Below are positions 36,961 to 47,711 of a stretch of DNA of 64,000 bases, in pieces. The notes beneath the pieces were generated by a model. That model was not told where the DNA came from and searched no databases. It saw only the letters and a program-made list of their open reading frames with translations. Source of the DNA: Valencia hispanica (taxonomy: Eukaryota > Chordata > Actinopteri > Cyprinodontiformes > Valenciidae). The translations under genes and the position numbers were made by a program. The stretch covers positions 41,077,680 to 41,141,679 of the forward strand of contig OY747702.1 of NCBI GenBank assembly GCA_963556495.2, read 5' to 3'. Within the stretch, counting starts at the first letter, position 1. Every line of letters starts with the position of its first letter.

Positions 36961-38231
36961 CTCAGCAAAAAAAGAAACGTCCTCTGACTTTCAACTGTTT
37001 TTACTTTCAGTAAACTTAATGTGTGTAAATATTTGTATGAACAATAAAAGAGTCAACACCATAAGACATAAACTAAAAATGTTTCACAGACATGTGAGTA
37101 ACAGAAATAGAATAATGTGTCCTTGAATGAAGGGAGGCTCAAAATCAAAAGTACCAGTCAGTATCTGGTGTGGCCACCAGCTGCTTGAAGTACTGCAGTG
37201 CATCTCCTCCTCATGGATTGGACCAGATTTGTCAGTTCTTGCTATGAGATGTTACCCCACTCTTCCACCAAGGCACTTGCAAGTTCCTGGACATTTCTGC
37301 GGGGAATGGCCCTACCCCTCACCCTGCGATCCAACAGGTCCCAGACGTGCTCAATGGGATTGAGATCCAGGCTCTTCGCTGGCCATGGCAGAACACTGAC
37401 ATTGCTGTCATGCAGAAACTCACGCACAGAACGAGCAGTATGGTTGGTGGCATTGTCCTGCTGGTGGATCGTGTCCAGATGTGCATGCATAAAGGGTACC
37501 ACATGAGGGAGGAGGTTGTTTTCCCTGTACCGCAAGGCATTGAGATTGCCTGCAATGACAACAAGCTCAGTCCGATGGTGATGTGATGTACCGCGCCAGA
37601 CCATGACGGACCCCCCGCCTCCAAATCGATCCCGCTCCAGGGTACAGGCCTCGGTGTAACGTTCATTCCTTCGACGATAAACACGAATCTGTCCATCACC
37701 CCTGGTGAGACAAAACCGTGACTCATTAGTGAAGAGCCCTTTTTGCCACTCCTGTTTGGTCCAGCGAAGGTGGGTTTGTTCCCACAGGAGGCGTTGTTGC
37801 TGGTGATGTCTGGTAAGGACCTGCCTTACAACAGGCCTACAAGCCCTCAGTCCAGCCTCTCTCAGCCTATTGCGGACAGTCTGAGCACTGATGGAGGGAT
37901 TGTGTGCATGCCTAATGCACGTTCACGCAGATGAGCAGGGACCCTGGGCATCTTTCTTGGGGTGTTTTTCACAGTCGGTAGACAAGTCTCTTTGGTGTCC
38001 TGCGTTTTTAGAACTGTGACCTTAAATGCCTACTTTCTGTAAGCTGTTAAGGTCTTTACGACCATTCCATAGGTGCATGTTAATTAATTGATTATGGTTA
38101 ATTGAACATGAATGGAAAACATTGTTTAAACCCTTTACAATGAAGATCTGTAAAGTTATTTGGATTTTTACAACATTATTGTTGAAATACACAGTCCTGA
38201 AAAAGGAACGTTTCTTTTTTTGCTGAGTTTA
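36961..38231 (-). mobile_element. Tc1-type transposon with damaged transposase
   Basis: Inverted ends CTCAGCAAAAAAAGAAACGT flank the element, with TA on both sides. On the minus strand the transposase reads in at least two frames (37726-37319 and 37604-37242). The second keeps IHQQDNATNHTARSV with the second catalytic Asp and LDLNPIEHVWDLLDRR with the catalytic Glu, 34 residues apart as in Tc1 DD34E enzymes. Frameshifts make it inactive. The D-side duplicate at about 52297 has an empty site, so this is a later insertion. Confidence 0.85.
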
Positions 38232-39000
38232 TATTTTGGTTTACCAGCAGAATTTAAAATGTTAAAACTCTGGCAGCAGGAATCTGGCTGAGTTGCAGTT
38301 TCCTCATTGATTAAGAGACCTACATACACCTTTGCAATATTATATACCCTACTGAATATATGAGCATGCACCAGTTTTTCTGTGTTCCATTAGATGCATG
38401 TAAGCAATTAACTTGTCTCATTCGACCAATGCACATTCTTTCACATGTTTGCTATGTCCCCTACATGGCAACATTTATTTTCTTAGGGATTTCATTCTAG
38501 AAGGCTAGATTTGAAGTGCATGGCAAATAGTTGTCTAGTCGACTGATTCTCCCACCAGAGTTGTGGAGCTCTGCTGATCCTGGACAGTTACCACGGGCCT
38601 TTTGGTTGCTTTGATTAAAAATGTCCTTAAACAGCAAATGGGTTTAACAGTTTGAATTCATAATTTTGGATGGGCCTAAAGAATTGTTAACCTGTTGTAG
38701 AATTTGGGTTGCTTCTAGAGGGAATACAAAGTAACTCATGAGATGAACAACATGTCTGACTTTTGATGAGTACATTTTTTATCTAATGAAGCTTTATTTA
38801 AACATGTAGGGGAGACCAGGGCTGGTTGTCTCACTTTTTGCTCTAGCATATATTGCTCATCATTAAAACATATTTCAAGAGATATTTGTTGATTTAATGA
38901 AATTATTTAACTAACCTTTCATTTTTAATATTTATTTTGATAAAAGGTTATTTACCTGTCAAAGACGCTGTGACCCACTGTGATAACCTGCCCCATGTTG
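38232..39000. other. Right part of C-side segmental duplication (block 2)
   Basis: Matches about 52310-52920 (ctggcagcaggaatctggct, 'tcattgattaagagacctac'). At 38807-38900 lies a 'ggggagaccagggctggttg' repeat. No gene. Confidence 0.5.
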
Positions 39001-39131
39001 GGCTTGGATGTCATAGTGTGTAAAGAGCAACATGAAAAAGAACATTGTTTTCTTGAAATGTGCCGAGGCCCATTTTTCAGGTGCTTAAATAGGACAAATA
39101 TTATGTCTCAAACTATGTAAATAATACTTAC

Positions 39132-39174
39132 GTCCTTGATGAAGAAGTAACAATGTGAGCCACAATAGAGTCAT
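39132..39174 (-). pseudogene. Orphan NITR leader exon
   Basis: Encodes MTLLWLTLLLLHQG with a GTAAGT donor, exactly the exon-1 form of units A-D. Flanking sequence on both sides matches the unit B leader (27840-28116), including the promoter. No V, second-domain or membrane exon follows on the minus strand before unit C (leader at 34.02 kb), so it is a stranded first exon, unless it splices over 5 kb into unit C. The latter is conceivable, because phase and orientation are compatible. Confidence 0.7.
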
Positions 39175-39235
39175 GATGACACTGTCCTTATTCAGACAGA
39201 AGACCCTTCAGTTAAAACAGAGAGGTGTGGTGATT

Positions 39236-39297
39236 CTGACTGTCAAATGTATTTGATTGGTTATTGCAGAGTACACGATCAAAGAGCATTTCCTGTT
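39236..39297 (-). promoter_or_regulatory. NITR promoter module of the orphan leader
   Basis: CAGGAAATG, then AACCAATCAAATACATTTG and GACAGTCAGAAT, identical in order to the unit B promoter. The CCAAT box is about 85 bp 5' of the orphan ATG. Confidence 0.55.
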
Positions 39298-40715
39298 ACA
39301 ACGAGCCTCTGTTCTTTTTACCTACCATTATTTGCTCACCTAAATAACCAGTGATTTTTTTCTCCCTGAACTGCTGCTTATTTGTTCAAGACCAAATATA
39401 CCAACTAGGGGAAGGAAATAAATCCTAAAGTATTTATTGGTATCATGGATTTGTCACTAGAGCCCCCAGCAAATCTGAGTTTTTATTTAGTCTATCAACC
39501 ACACTGTTAGCAATGTTGATCTGAATGTATAAATCTTCATTAGTTAAATTTTCAGTTTTTTACATGATAAATATTAATCTGTACTGGTATCTTTATAACA
39601 TGAAAAAATGCAATCACAAAATCCAAAGAAATACCAAAGAGTTTAATGTATTAATATGTATTAAGATTTTCTCCTAAGTAGTTCTTACATCCTTTGGGAA
39701 GAAGAACGAGTACCCAGGGAAAAAACATTTTGATCCTTAGTACGTTTGCATGCACATCTAATTTGAGCTTTTGTCAAAAATCCTTTACCAGAATGAGAGC
39801 CTTAATCCCAGTGTACATGTCACTCAGAAAATCGAATTATTGAATGAAGTGCTTTCAACTCCATATCGATAGGTGGCGACACGCACCCTTTCACGTTGGC
39901 ATTCTTCTGGTTGGCCTAGAGCATTACACAGATAGTAAACAAATGCTGACAGCAGTGAAGCAGACGGAGTAAAAGCAGGATATGCACAATGAGCAAAGAA
40001 ATGGGGGACAACAACACTGCAGCACAGTACATTTCGTAAATACTGTACTTTTTGATTGTGTTACACTCGTTGGTGCTTGCTCTGTTGTTCCTGCTTCCGC
40101 AGTCTCGTCACTTCCTGAAAGGGGAGTACCCAGGCTGCTAATAGCTCGTCTAAGATGTGTTGGAGTTTACATGCAGAGAAATTCAGTTTTTTAAATGCAT
40201 TATCTGGGTGCGTTAGCCTCTTGGACGCACAACCTACCAATACCTACACTCTTCCACAAGTGGAGTCTAAAAGGATCCAATGACCAATTAAAATCAATCC
40301 CTTTTTGCAATAAACTGGGTAGTTATTCTTCAAAGTCTTTAAAACAAAGAGTTGTAATATTTTCATATTCCATCTATTCCTCATAATGACATGATAAAAT
40401 GGCCTCATGTCCTTTAATGTGACATGAGGCCATTTGTATTTGTATGTAAGAAATTGCAGTTTTTGTATCACTACCCCACTCTTCCACAAAATCAATGCGT
40501 TTTTGCAATAAACTAAAGACATTTCTCTCATTATGGTTAAGATGATATATTTTGTTTAAACAAAAGAGTAATAAGGACACAATATCAATTTCCTCTTCAG
40601 GCTACTCATCAGAGGACTCCTCTGTGTCTGACTGGCCTTGTTCAGTGAGTGGACAATAAATCATATAAAAACTAGCTAATATAACATTAGCTTACTTTTG
40701 AGTTAGCTAGGTCAG
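39298..40715. other. Spacer duplicated from unit B upstream region, with insertion
   Basis: The ends match 28117-28500. About 39440-40115 has no counterpart there and looks like an inserted, unclassified repeat. 40390-40600 contains near-repeated 'cctcatgtcctttaatgtgacatgagg' (a short palindrome) and a second 'tttttgcaataaact' block. No gene. Confidence 0.45.
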
Positions 40716-40719
40716 GTAG

Positions 40720-42185
40720 GTAGGCTGTGTCCTAATTCAGGGTCTGCATCCTCCGAAGGACTCATTTGAAGGATGCTGTCCAAATTCGAAGGATCCTTCA
40801 AATGCGGCCTACAAATGCGTCCTCCTTTTCCCCAGATTTGAAGAACGGGTCTGATGGATCCTTTGCCATCCTACCTATCCCACAATTCCTTTCGGCAGAG
40901 TGCTTCAAATGGTTTGAAAACAATGGTGGATGAAGCGAGTGGCAGCGTGACAGGAGAGGAGTATGTTTTCAGGTGTACGTTTTTTTTAAACTGGCGGTAC
41001 AAAAAATAAAAGCTTATAGCTATATATCGTGTTGTTAGGCTTTTGTAGACCGATCGGGACGCTGAGGCGTGGTCCTGGAGGCTCCGGGGCCGGGAGGGGG
41101 GGGCCGCCATAATTGACCGTTTTTTAAATTACATTTGTACATTTACATCTGTAAAAAAAATCTTGTATCTTACCTCTCGTGTGAATATCCACTTACACAG
41201 AGCTCATTTTCTTATTAGTGATTTAAGCTTTTTCTATAATTTTTTAGGGACGAAAGAGCAGAGTGCCATCTTTATAAAGCTCCGGGCTCTGGTGAGCTCT
41301 TCAACAGAGCAAAGAACTCTGCTACTGTGGTGTGGAGGTACAAGAATAAATCTATTTAAAGATCGTATTCTTATGAGTATGGTTTTATTTACCATCATAC
41401 TACTGATATCAAGATGGTGCTTCTTTTGATTTGTGCAGTACAGATAATCATACTGCAGTCAAACAGCTGAAATATTTCCCTCTTTTATTTTGTCTTTTAT
41501 TAGGATAGTTCTGTGCAGTATTGTTCCACAACTATCATTTTGATGGCTGTGATTAGCACAACTTCAATATTTTCCCTTTTTCTCCTACAGTAGGATAGTT
41601 CTGAAGAAGATGGGCCTGTGGGGGAAAGTAAACCCTGCCGAGGCAAAAAAGAAGTGGGACAATTTAAAAAAGAAATATAAAGTATGTCCATATACAGTTA
41701 AGAATATTTTTGTTAGTAACACATGTTTAAAAGGAGCAATTCCGAAGTTTAAGCTTTTTTTTTTGTGACCTGTCTTTAGGAATGCAAGTATCCAGGGTCA
41801 GGGTTTGCAGAGCGGCTCAATCGACAGCTGTCACATCTGCAAGATATATTCATAAATATGTAAACAGCAGAAATTAAATCCATTACTTTAATATAAAAGT
41901 AATCACAAACTAGTCATTTAAGAAAATATTAAAATTAAAGTTTACTTGCCTGTTAAAGGTAGTCATGACCTCCTCCAGGGCACACACCTCTGAGGACAGT
42001 TGGTCCCGCCACTGAGCACCGCTGATGGCCTCCAAGTCAGCCTCCCCCCTCATCTTCCTCTACACCTTCCTCAGGCTCATCCTCAGGTGCCAACACATAT
42101 CCAGCACTGAGGCAGATGTTATGGAGGATGATGCATACTGTTACAACCTGCAATAGCATATAGAAATGTACTATATTGTGATATT
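40720..42185. mobile_element. Two-gene PIF/Harbinger-type remnant
   Basis: The left part repeats 'gaaggatc/gaaggactcatttgaagg' motifs typical of element ends. On the plus strand at 41605-41690, GLWGKVNPAEAKKKWDNL then KKKYK is the end of a SANT/Myb-like DNA-binding protein. On the minus strand at about 42160-42070, QVVTVCIILHNICLSAGY is the C-terminus of a Harbinger-type transposase (HNIC block), followed by an acidic glutamate-rich tail. The convergent SANT-plus-transposase layout is the known organisation of this superfamily. Both genes are broken. Confidence 0.6.
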
Positions 42186-42199
42186 GAGAAAAATAAAAT

Positions 42200-44130
42200 C
42201 CCCTCACTCGCCTGCCACCTTATCGTGGTGGAGGGGTTTGAGTGTCCCAATGATCCTAGGAGCTATGTTGTTAAGGGGCTTTTGCTCCTGGTAGGGTCAC
42301 CCGTGGCAATTTGGTTCTAGGTGAGGGATCAGAAAAAGTGCAGCCCAAAAGACCCCTATGATGAATGAAATAAATGGATTCAGTGTTCCCTCGCCCGGAC
42401 GCGGGTCACCGGGGTCCCCCCTGGAGCCAGGCCTGGAGGCGGGGCGCGTTGGGGGGTTGGGTGGTTGGGTGGGAGCGGTCTGCCACCAACACTGTTTACA
42501 GTGGGGATGGTGTGCTGCTGACCTCGACAAGGGACATTTTGGGTCGGTGGATGGAATACTTCGAATACTTCAATCCCACCGGCACGCCTTCCAATCTGGA
42601 AGCAGGGTTTGGGGACTTTGGGTCAGGCTCTCCAATCTCTGGTCTCCAATCTCTGGTGCTGAGGTCACCGAGGTCGTTAAAAAGCTCCTCGGTGGCAAGG
42701 CTCTGGGGGTGGATGAGATTTGACCGGAGTTCCTCAAGGCTCTGGATGTTGTGGGGCTGTGTTGGTTAACGCGGCTCTGCAATATTGCGTGGACATCGGG
42801 GGCAGGTCCCTTAGATTGGCAGACCGGGGTGGTGGTCCCCCTGTTTAAAAAGGGGGACCACAGAGTGTGTTCCAACTACAGGGGGATCACACTTCTGAGC
42901 CTCCCTGGTAACGTCTATTCAGGGGTTCTGGAGAGGAGGGTCCGACGGATAGTTGAACCTCGGATCTAGGAGGAACAATGCTGTTTTCGTCCTGGCCGTG
43001 AAACACTGGAGCAGCTCTACACCCTCAGCAGGGTCCTAGAGGGTTCGTGGAGTTCGCCCAACCGGTCTACATGTGTTTTGTGGACTTTGAGAAGGCGTTC
43101 GACCGTGTCCCTCGGGGAGCTCTGTGGGGGGTTCTCTGGAAGTATGGGGTACCGGGCCCCTTGATAAGGGCTGTTAGGTCCCTGTAAAACCGGTGCCAGA
43201 GTTTGGTTCGCATTGCCGACAGTAAGTCGGGCTTGTTTCCGGTGAGAGTTGGACTCCGCCAAGGTTGACCTTTGTCACCGATCCTATTCATAACTTTTAT
43301 GGACGGGATTTCTAGGCGCAGCCAAGGTGTTAAGGGGATATGTTTTGGTGGCCTCAGGATCGGGTCTCTGCTTTTTGCAGATGACGTGGTCCTGCTGGCT
43401 TCATTGGAACGTGATCTACAGCTTTCGCTGGAGCGGTTCGCAGCAGAGTGTGAAGCAGCTGGGATGAGAATCAGCACCTCCAAATCCGAGACCATGGTCT
43501 TGAGCCGGAAAAGGGTGGGGTGCCTTCTCTGGGTCGGGGATGAGGCCTTTCCCCAAGTGGAGGAGTTTAAGAATCTGGGGGTCTTGTTCACGAATGAGGG
43601 AAAAATGGAGCGGGAGATCGATAGGCAGATTGGTAGGGCATCTGCAGTTATGCGGGCCCTGTACCGGTCTGTCGTGGTGAAGAGAGAGCTGAGCCGATAG
43701 GCGAAGTTCTCGATTTACCGGTCGATCTATGTTCCTACCCTCATCTATGGTCACGAACTCTGGGTGGTGACTGAATGAACGAGATCACGGATACAAGCAG
43801 CTGAAATGAGTTTCCTCCGTAGAGTGTCTGGGCTCTCCCTTAGAGATAGGGTGAGAAACTCAGTCATCCGGAGGGGGCTCAGAGTAGAGCCGCTGCTCCT
43901 CCACATCGAGAAGAGTCAGTTGAGGTGGCTCGGGCATCTGGTCATGATGCCTCCTTGTCGCCTCCCTGGTGAGGTGTTTCTCGGCTGGCCTGGGAACGCC
44001 TTGGGATTCTTCCCGAGGAGCTGGAACAAGTGGCTGGGGAGAGGGAAGTCTGGGTCTCTTTGTCTAAGCTGCTGCCCCCTCGACCCGACCCCGGATAAGT
44101 AGAAGAAAATGGATGGATGGATGGAAAAAT
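42200..44130 (+). mobile_element. Decayed LINE with (ATGG)n tail
   Basis: Plus-strand frames, repeatedly broken, give an RT order: KKLLGGKALGVDEI, WQTGVVVPLFKKGD, NYRGITLLSLPGNVYSGVLE, then shifted frames through a 'CVLWTLRRRSTVSL' stretch corresponding to the D-F-EKAFD block, and the catalytic box SLLFADDVVLLA (near 43371-43406). Then come KSETMVLSRKRV and FKNLGVLFTNEGKMEREID, and the C-terminal LRWLGHLVMMPPCRLPGEV. The 3' end is gaaaatggatggatggatgg. It is inactive owing to stops and frameshifts. The 5' part (42200-42480) is GC-rich. A 58-bp piece of the same family lies at 12295-12352. Clade not assigned. Confidence 0.8.
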
Positions 44131-44206
44131 AAAATAATTTAATGTGACACTGGCTGGTAATTTACATAGGCACAACGGTGTGGTGCACCGCCAGCGCTTG
44201 CAGGAA

Positions 44207-45135
44207 GATGTATTTTCTTTTATCAAAACATAGAAATACAGATCAGAGACATGCTGCTAAATATATAAGGTCCAAAGAAAAACTTATTTTACAGGTTATG
44301 CATTCTTCCAGTAGCTTTTCTTATAGCGCCACCAGTGTGCCAAAGGTTATCAACATTTACTACATGCATACTGTCCAATTTTTAAATGATGTTAAAAGTG
44401 TGGTGTGTTTTTGTTTTCATTTCAACATGCAGTTTAGAGCCTTTTTAAAGCCAATAAACATGTGCTTTGGACTACCCTGTAGAATCATCTCAAGATATTT
44501 TAATAGTGTACCCCTTACTTTGAAATCTATAATGTATTTTTCTCTCAGTCTGCCAAAAGCTTTTTAGGTCTGGTATTGATCTTTTATTATCTTTCTTTTC
44601 AGGCCAACAGTCCATTTGTTATAATCATCCATCCATCCATTATCCATGCCGTCTATCTTATGCAGAGTTGCAGGGGGGCTGGGGCTCAAGCACTCATCAG
44701 GCAAAAAGCGGGGAACACCCTGGACACACCCTGGACAGGTCACCAGTCCATCGCAGGGCAACACAGAGACACACAGGACAAACAATCTTGTACACACTCA
44801 TAGTTAAGGTCAATTTAGAGAGACCAATTAACCTAACAGTCGTGTTTTTGTACTGTGGTAGGAAGCTGGAGTACCCGGGGGGAACATGCACAGGGAAACT
44901 TCATGCAGAAAGACGCCAGGCCGGGATTCAAACCCAGGACCTTCTTGCAACAAGGAAGCAGTGCTTCCAACTACGCCACTGTGCAGCGCGATTTAATAAT
45001 CATGTTAACTGAAATTTACAGCAGCAACTGGGTATAAACAATTTTTTTGTAAAAATGTATATTAATCAATTTACTAAGTGAAACATATGTAGATAAACTT
45101 CACACAGACTGATGTTTTCATGCTTTTATTTCTGT
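44207..45135. repeat. Left part of D-side segmental duplication
   Basis: Counterpart of 29490-30345. It holds the longer version of the SINE-like/LINE-tail repeat (44620-44990), with 'catccatccatccattatcc', the 'cacactcatagttaaggtcaatttagagagacc' block missing from the C side, and 'gggattcaaacccagg'. Confidence 0.7.
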
Positions 45136-45139
45136 TGAT

Positions 45140-46115
45140 TTTGTCCATATATGGGCTGCACCTGAATATAAACCGCATGTTTTCATGTTGTAACATGACA
45201 TATTTACACAGAGAGTAAATAAAGGAGGTAACATTTTTGTGCCTGTCTGTATGTCTGTCAGCAAAATAACTCAAAAAGTTATGAACGGGTTTCAATGAAA
45301 TTTTCAGGAAATGTCCGCAATGGGACCAGGAACAACTGATTAAAGATTGGGCATGAAGCATGTATCCACCCTTCTCCGCTCTCTGCTGGAGGAGCGCAGT
45401 GGCACAACAGTGTGTCTCATTAAGAGACATTTTATTGGATGAGTATCGAAAGTTAGAATTAGATGACAACAAGAGGATGAGGGGATGAGTTGGTGGAGGT
45501 CTGTGTTCACTGAGTGCTTCTCTGTTGTGTTTTAATTTGAGACGTCCTTCTTTTTTTCAAACTCTGGCTGAAAATCGGTAGTTAGGCATCAACAAAACAC
45601 CAACACGACAGTAACATGCTTGGTTAGGAAATAAAACATATCTTGGCCTACCAGAAAAGTAGGCTAATTGGTAGCTATCTTCCTCTTCATTGAAGCCATT
45701 GAAGTCATCATCTTTAGTGTTTTTATGTCCTCTGAAAGCTTTTGTCGTCTTTTTACACTGACTCAGTTGTTCCCGCTGCCTCCTCCGTCTCACCATCGAT
45801 TCATTGATGTCAAGCTTACAAGCAGTCACTCTATTTCCTTCTCTGATGGCCAGCTCGATTGCCATTAACTTAAAAGCTGCATCATATGCATTTCTTAGTG
45901 TCTTTCCCATTTTGAGGGTGTGTGCATGGAAACTACTGGTAGTGTCTTCTTCGGCGCATAATCTTTCCCCACGTCTGTCTCTCTTTTACACTTCCTGCTA
46001 TAGTGCCCCCCGAAGGCCGTTAGCCAGTAAAAAAATCTATAAATTAGCCGCATCGTTGTAAAAGACGCAGGGTCCAAAGCGTGTGAGAAAAGTAGAGGAT
46101 TATAGTCAGACAATT
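45140..46115 (-). mobile_element. Pogo-like DNA transposon remnant
   Basis: The minus-strand frame 45910-45557 encodes RNAYDAAFKLMAIELAIREG, then NRVTACKLDINESMVRRRRQ and KKTTKAFRGHK, a homeodomain-like helix-turn-helix DNA-binding domain found at the N-terminus of pogo-like transposases of fishes. The frame then loses similarity; no DDE domain is seen. Ends carry gggctgcacctgaatataaa on the left and, inverted, a 'gactataatcctctacttttctcacacgc' block on the right. This insertion is absent from the C-side duplicate, where a LINE fragment occupies the equivalent interval. Confidence 0.65.
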
Positions 46116-47711
46116 ATCCAAATTTGCTCTGTTTAACTCATCTAAATCTATTTTTATTCTCCCTGGTTTTCATTGCTAAATTCTGGCTCATTTGCGGGCT
46201 CAGTTTGCGGGCTCAGTCTACGTAAGTGACTAGATCAGGATTTGTGATTAAATACAGCTGAGTTTCTTCAGCATAAAAAAGCAAATTTATTCCATGTAGT
46301 CAAACCATGTTACCAGGTAGAAGGATATATGCAGTAAATACTCAAGAGAATTGAAAGCATTGGAGCTGGTGGTACTCCAAAAGTATCTACAAGTCAAGGA
46401 GGCCTATTATTACTGTACAACTGGAATATTTCAAAATATGTTGATAAACAACCTATGGCTCTTCCCTGGATTCCTACAGCATGTTCAAGCCTTTGTGTTG
46501 TGAAAAAATGCAGCCCTAATATCTGACTAGATAACTTCAGAAATAAGTACACCATCTAAGGCTATGAGAATAGCATTACTCTTTTTTTATAGATCATTTC
46601 AATCTATAATATCTCAAATGTTTCATTAATAGGGGACTTCTGAAAGCAATTGGTTGCACTGCTTTTGTTTAGTCTATCAGAGTAAATAGGCTGGAACAAA
46701 ATCCACCCCACATTTTGTAGCTTTTCCTTTGTCAAAGAAATGTAACAAAACCATGAATTATATGTCTTCCACTTCACAATAATGTGCTACTTTTGTTTAG
46801 ACCTGTGATATAAAATCCCAATAAATGTTTGTAGTTGTTTGGAGGCTTGATTTAGGGATTGCCTGCAGTTGGAAAATAGAGATTACATTCTATTTTGTTA
46901 CTTAATTATTAAACCAACACAATAGTAGGGTGTAAAGTGTTATAAGATGTGTGGTAGAATGTATTCTACCCTAAACCTTGATCATTAGTATTAATTTGCC
47001 AAATGAAATGTTTTAGTGCTCAAGCCTAAACCACCCAATAACAGTAAATGCATTGTGTTCAGTTCATACGGTGGAACCATCAGTACATTTACTGAGTCTT
47101 ATAAGTTAAAAGTTAAGAGTTTTGAACCTTTTATCAGAGATCTGATCTGTAAAATGGTCAAACTTTGGGCTGCATATGTACTTTCTGTGCCTTTTTTGGT
47201 CCATAGAACCTACTCAGTGCAGCTCACCTTGGCTCAACTCTAAATAATTCGGGTGGTTTTCCATTACATTTGAGTTACAGTTCTAGTGGGTGAGGTCGTC
47301 ATACGGTGGGAGGCCCCAGAGTTTTGAAAAGTACTGTAGCACAATGTGGTCTGTATGTCACACAAACCCAATTCAACAATGGAATTAAATTAAAGTCTGC
47401 TCAGTCTGTGGGTTTTTGTCTGATTAACATTAGACGTCTTCGTCAAAACAAACACATTAAACACTGTTTTGTTGAAGAGAAACATAAAAAAGAGCTTTAT
47501 TTCTGAGACAAAATATATTTTTTAAATGAACCTCCTTGAGTAAATTTTACAAAGACATAACCTGAAGCTGTTTCTTTAAACTGATATAATCCCTGCGAAA
47601 ATATCTGCTGAAATTGTTTTTGCATACTGTCTCACATCACAAACTCAAAACATTGAAGTATTTTGGGTGACTAAATTATTCACAATGTCAGTGTTCTACA
47701 TAAACCGAGAG
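46116..47711. other. 3' flank of unit D
   Basis: 46116-46506 is unclassified inserted sequence. From 46507 the sequence matches the unit C 3' flank (30957 onwards) almost perfectly. No gene. Confidence 0.5.

Noticed and set aside
40410..40440. Palindrome around 'cctcatgtcctttaatgtgacatgagg' as a terminator or foldback gene
   Set aside because: Short hairpin in repeat-derived spacer; intrinsic terminators of this kind are not expected in a vertebrate genome.
42570..43754. Minus-strand frames opposite the LINE at 42-44 kb
   Set aside because: Antisense shadows of the RT reading frame on the plus strand.
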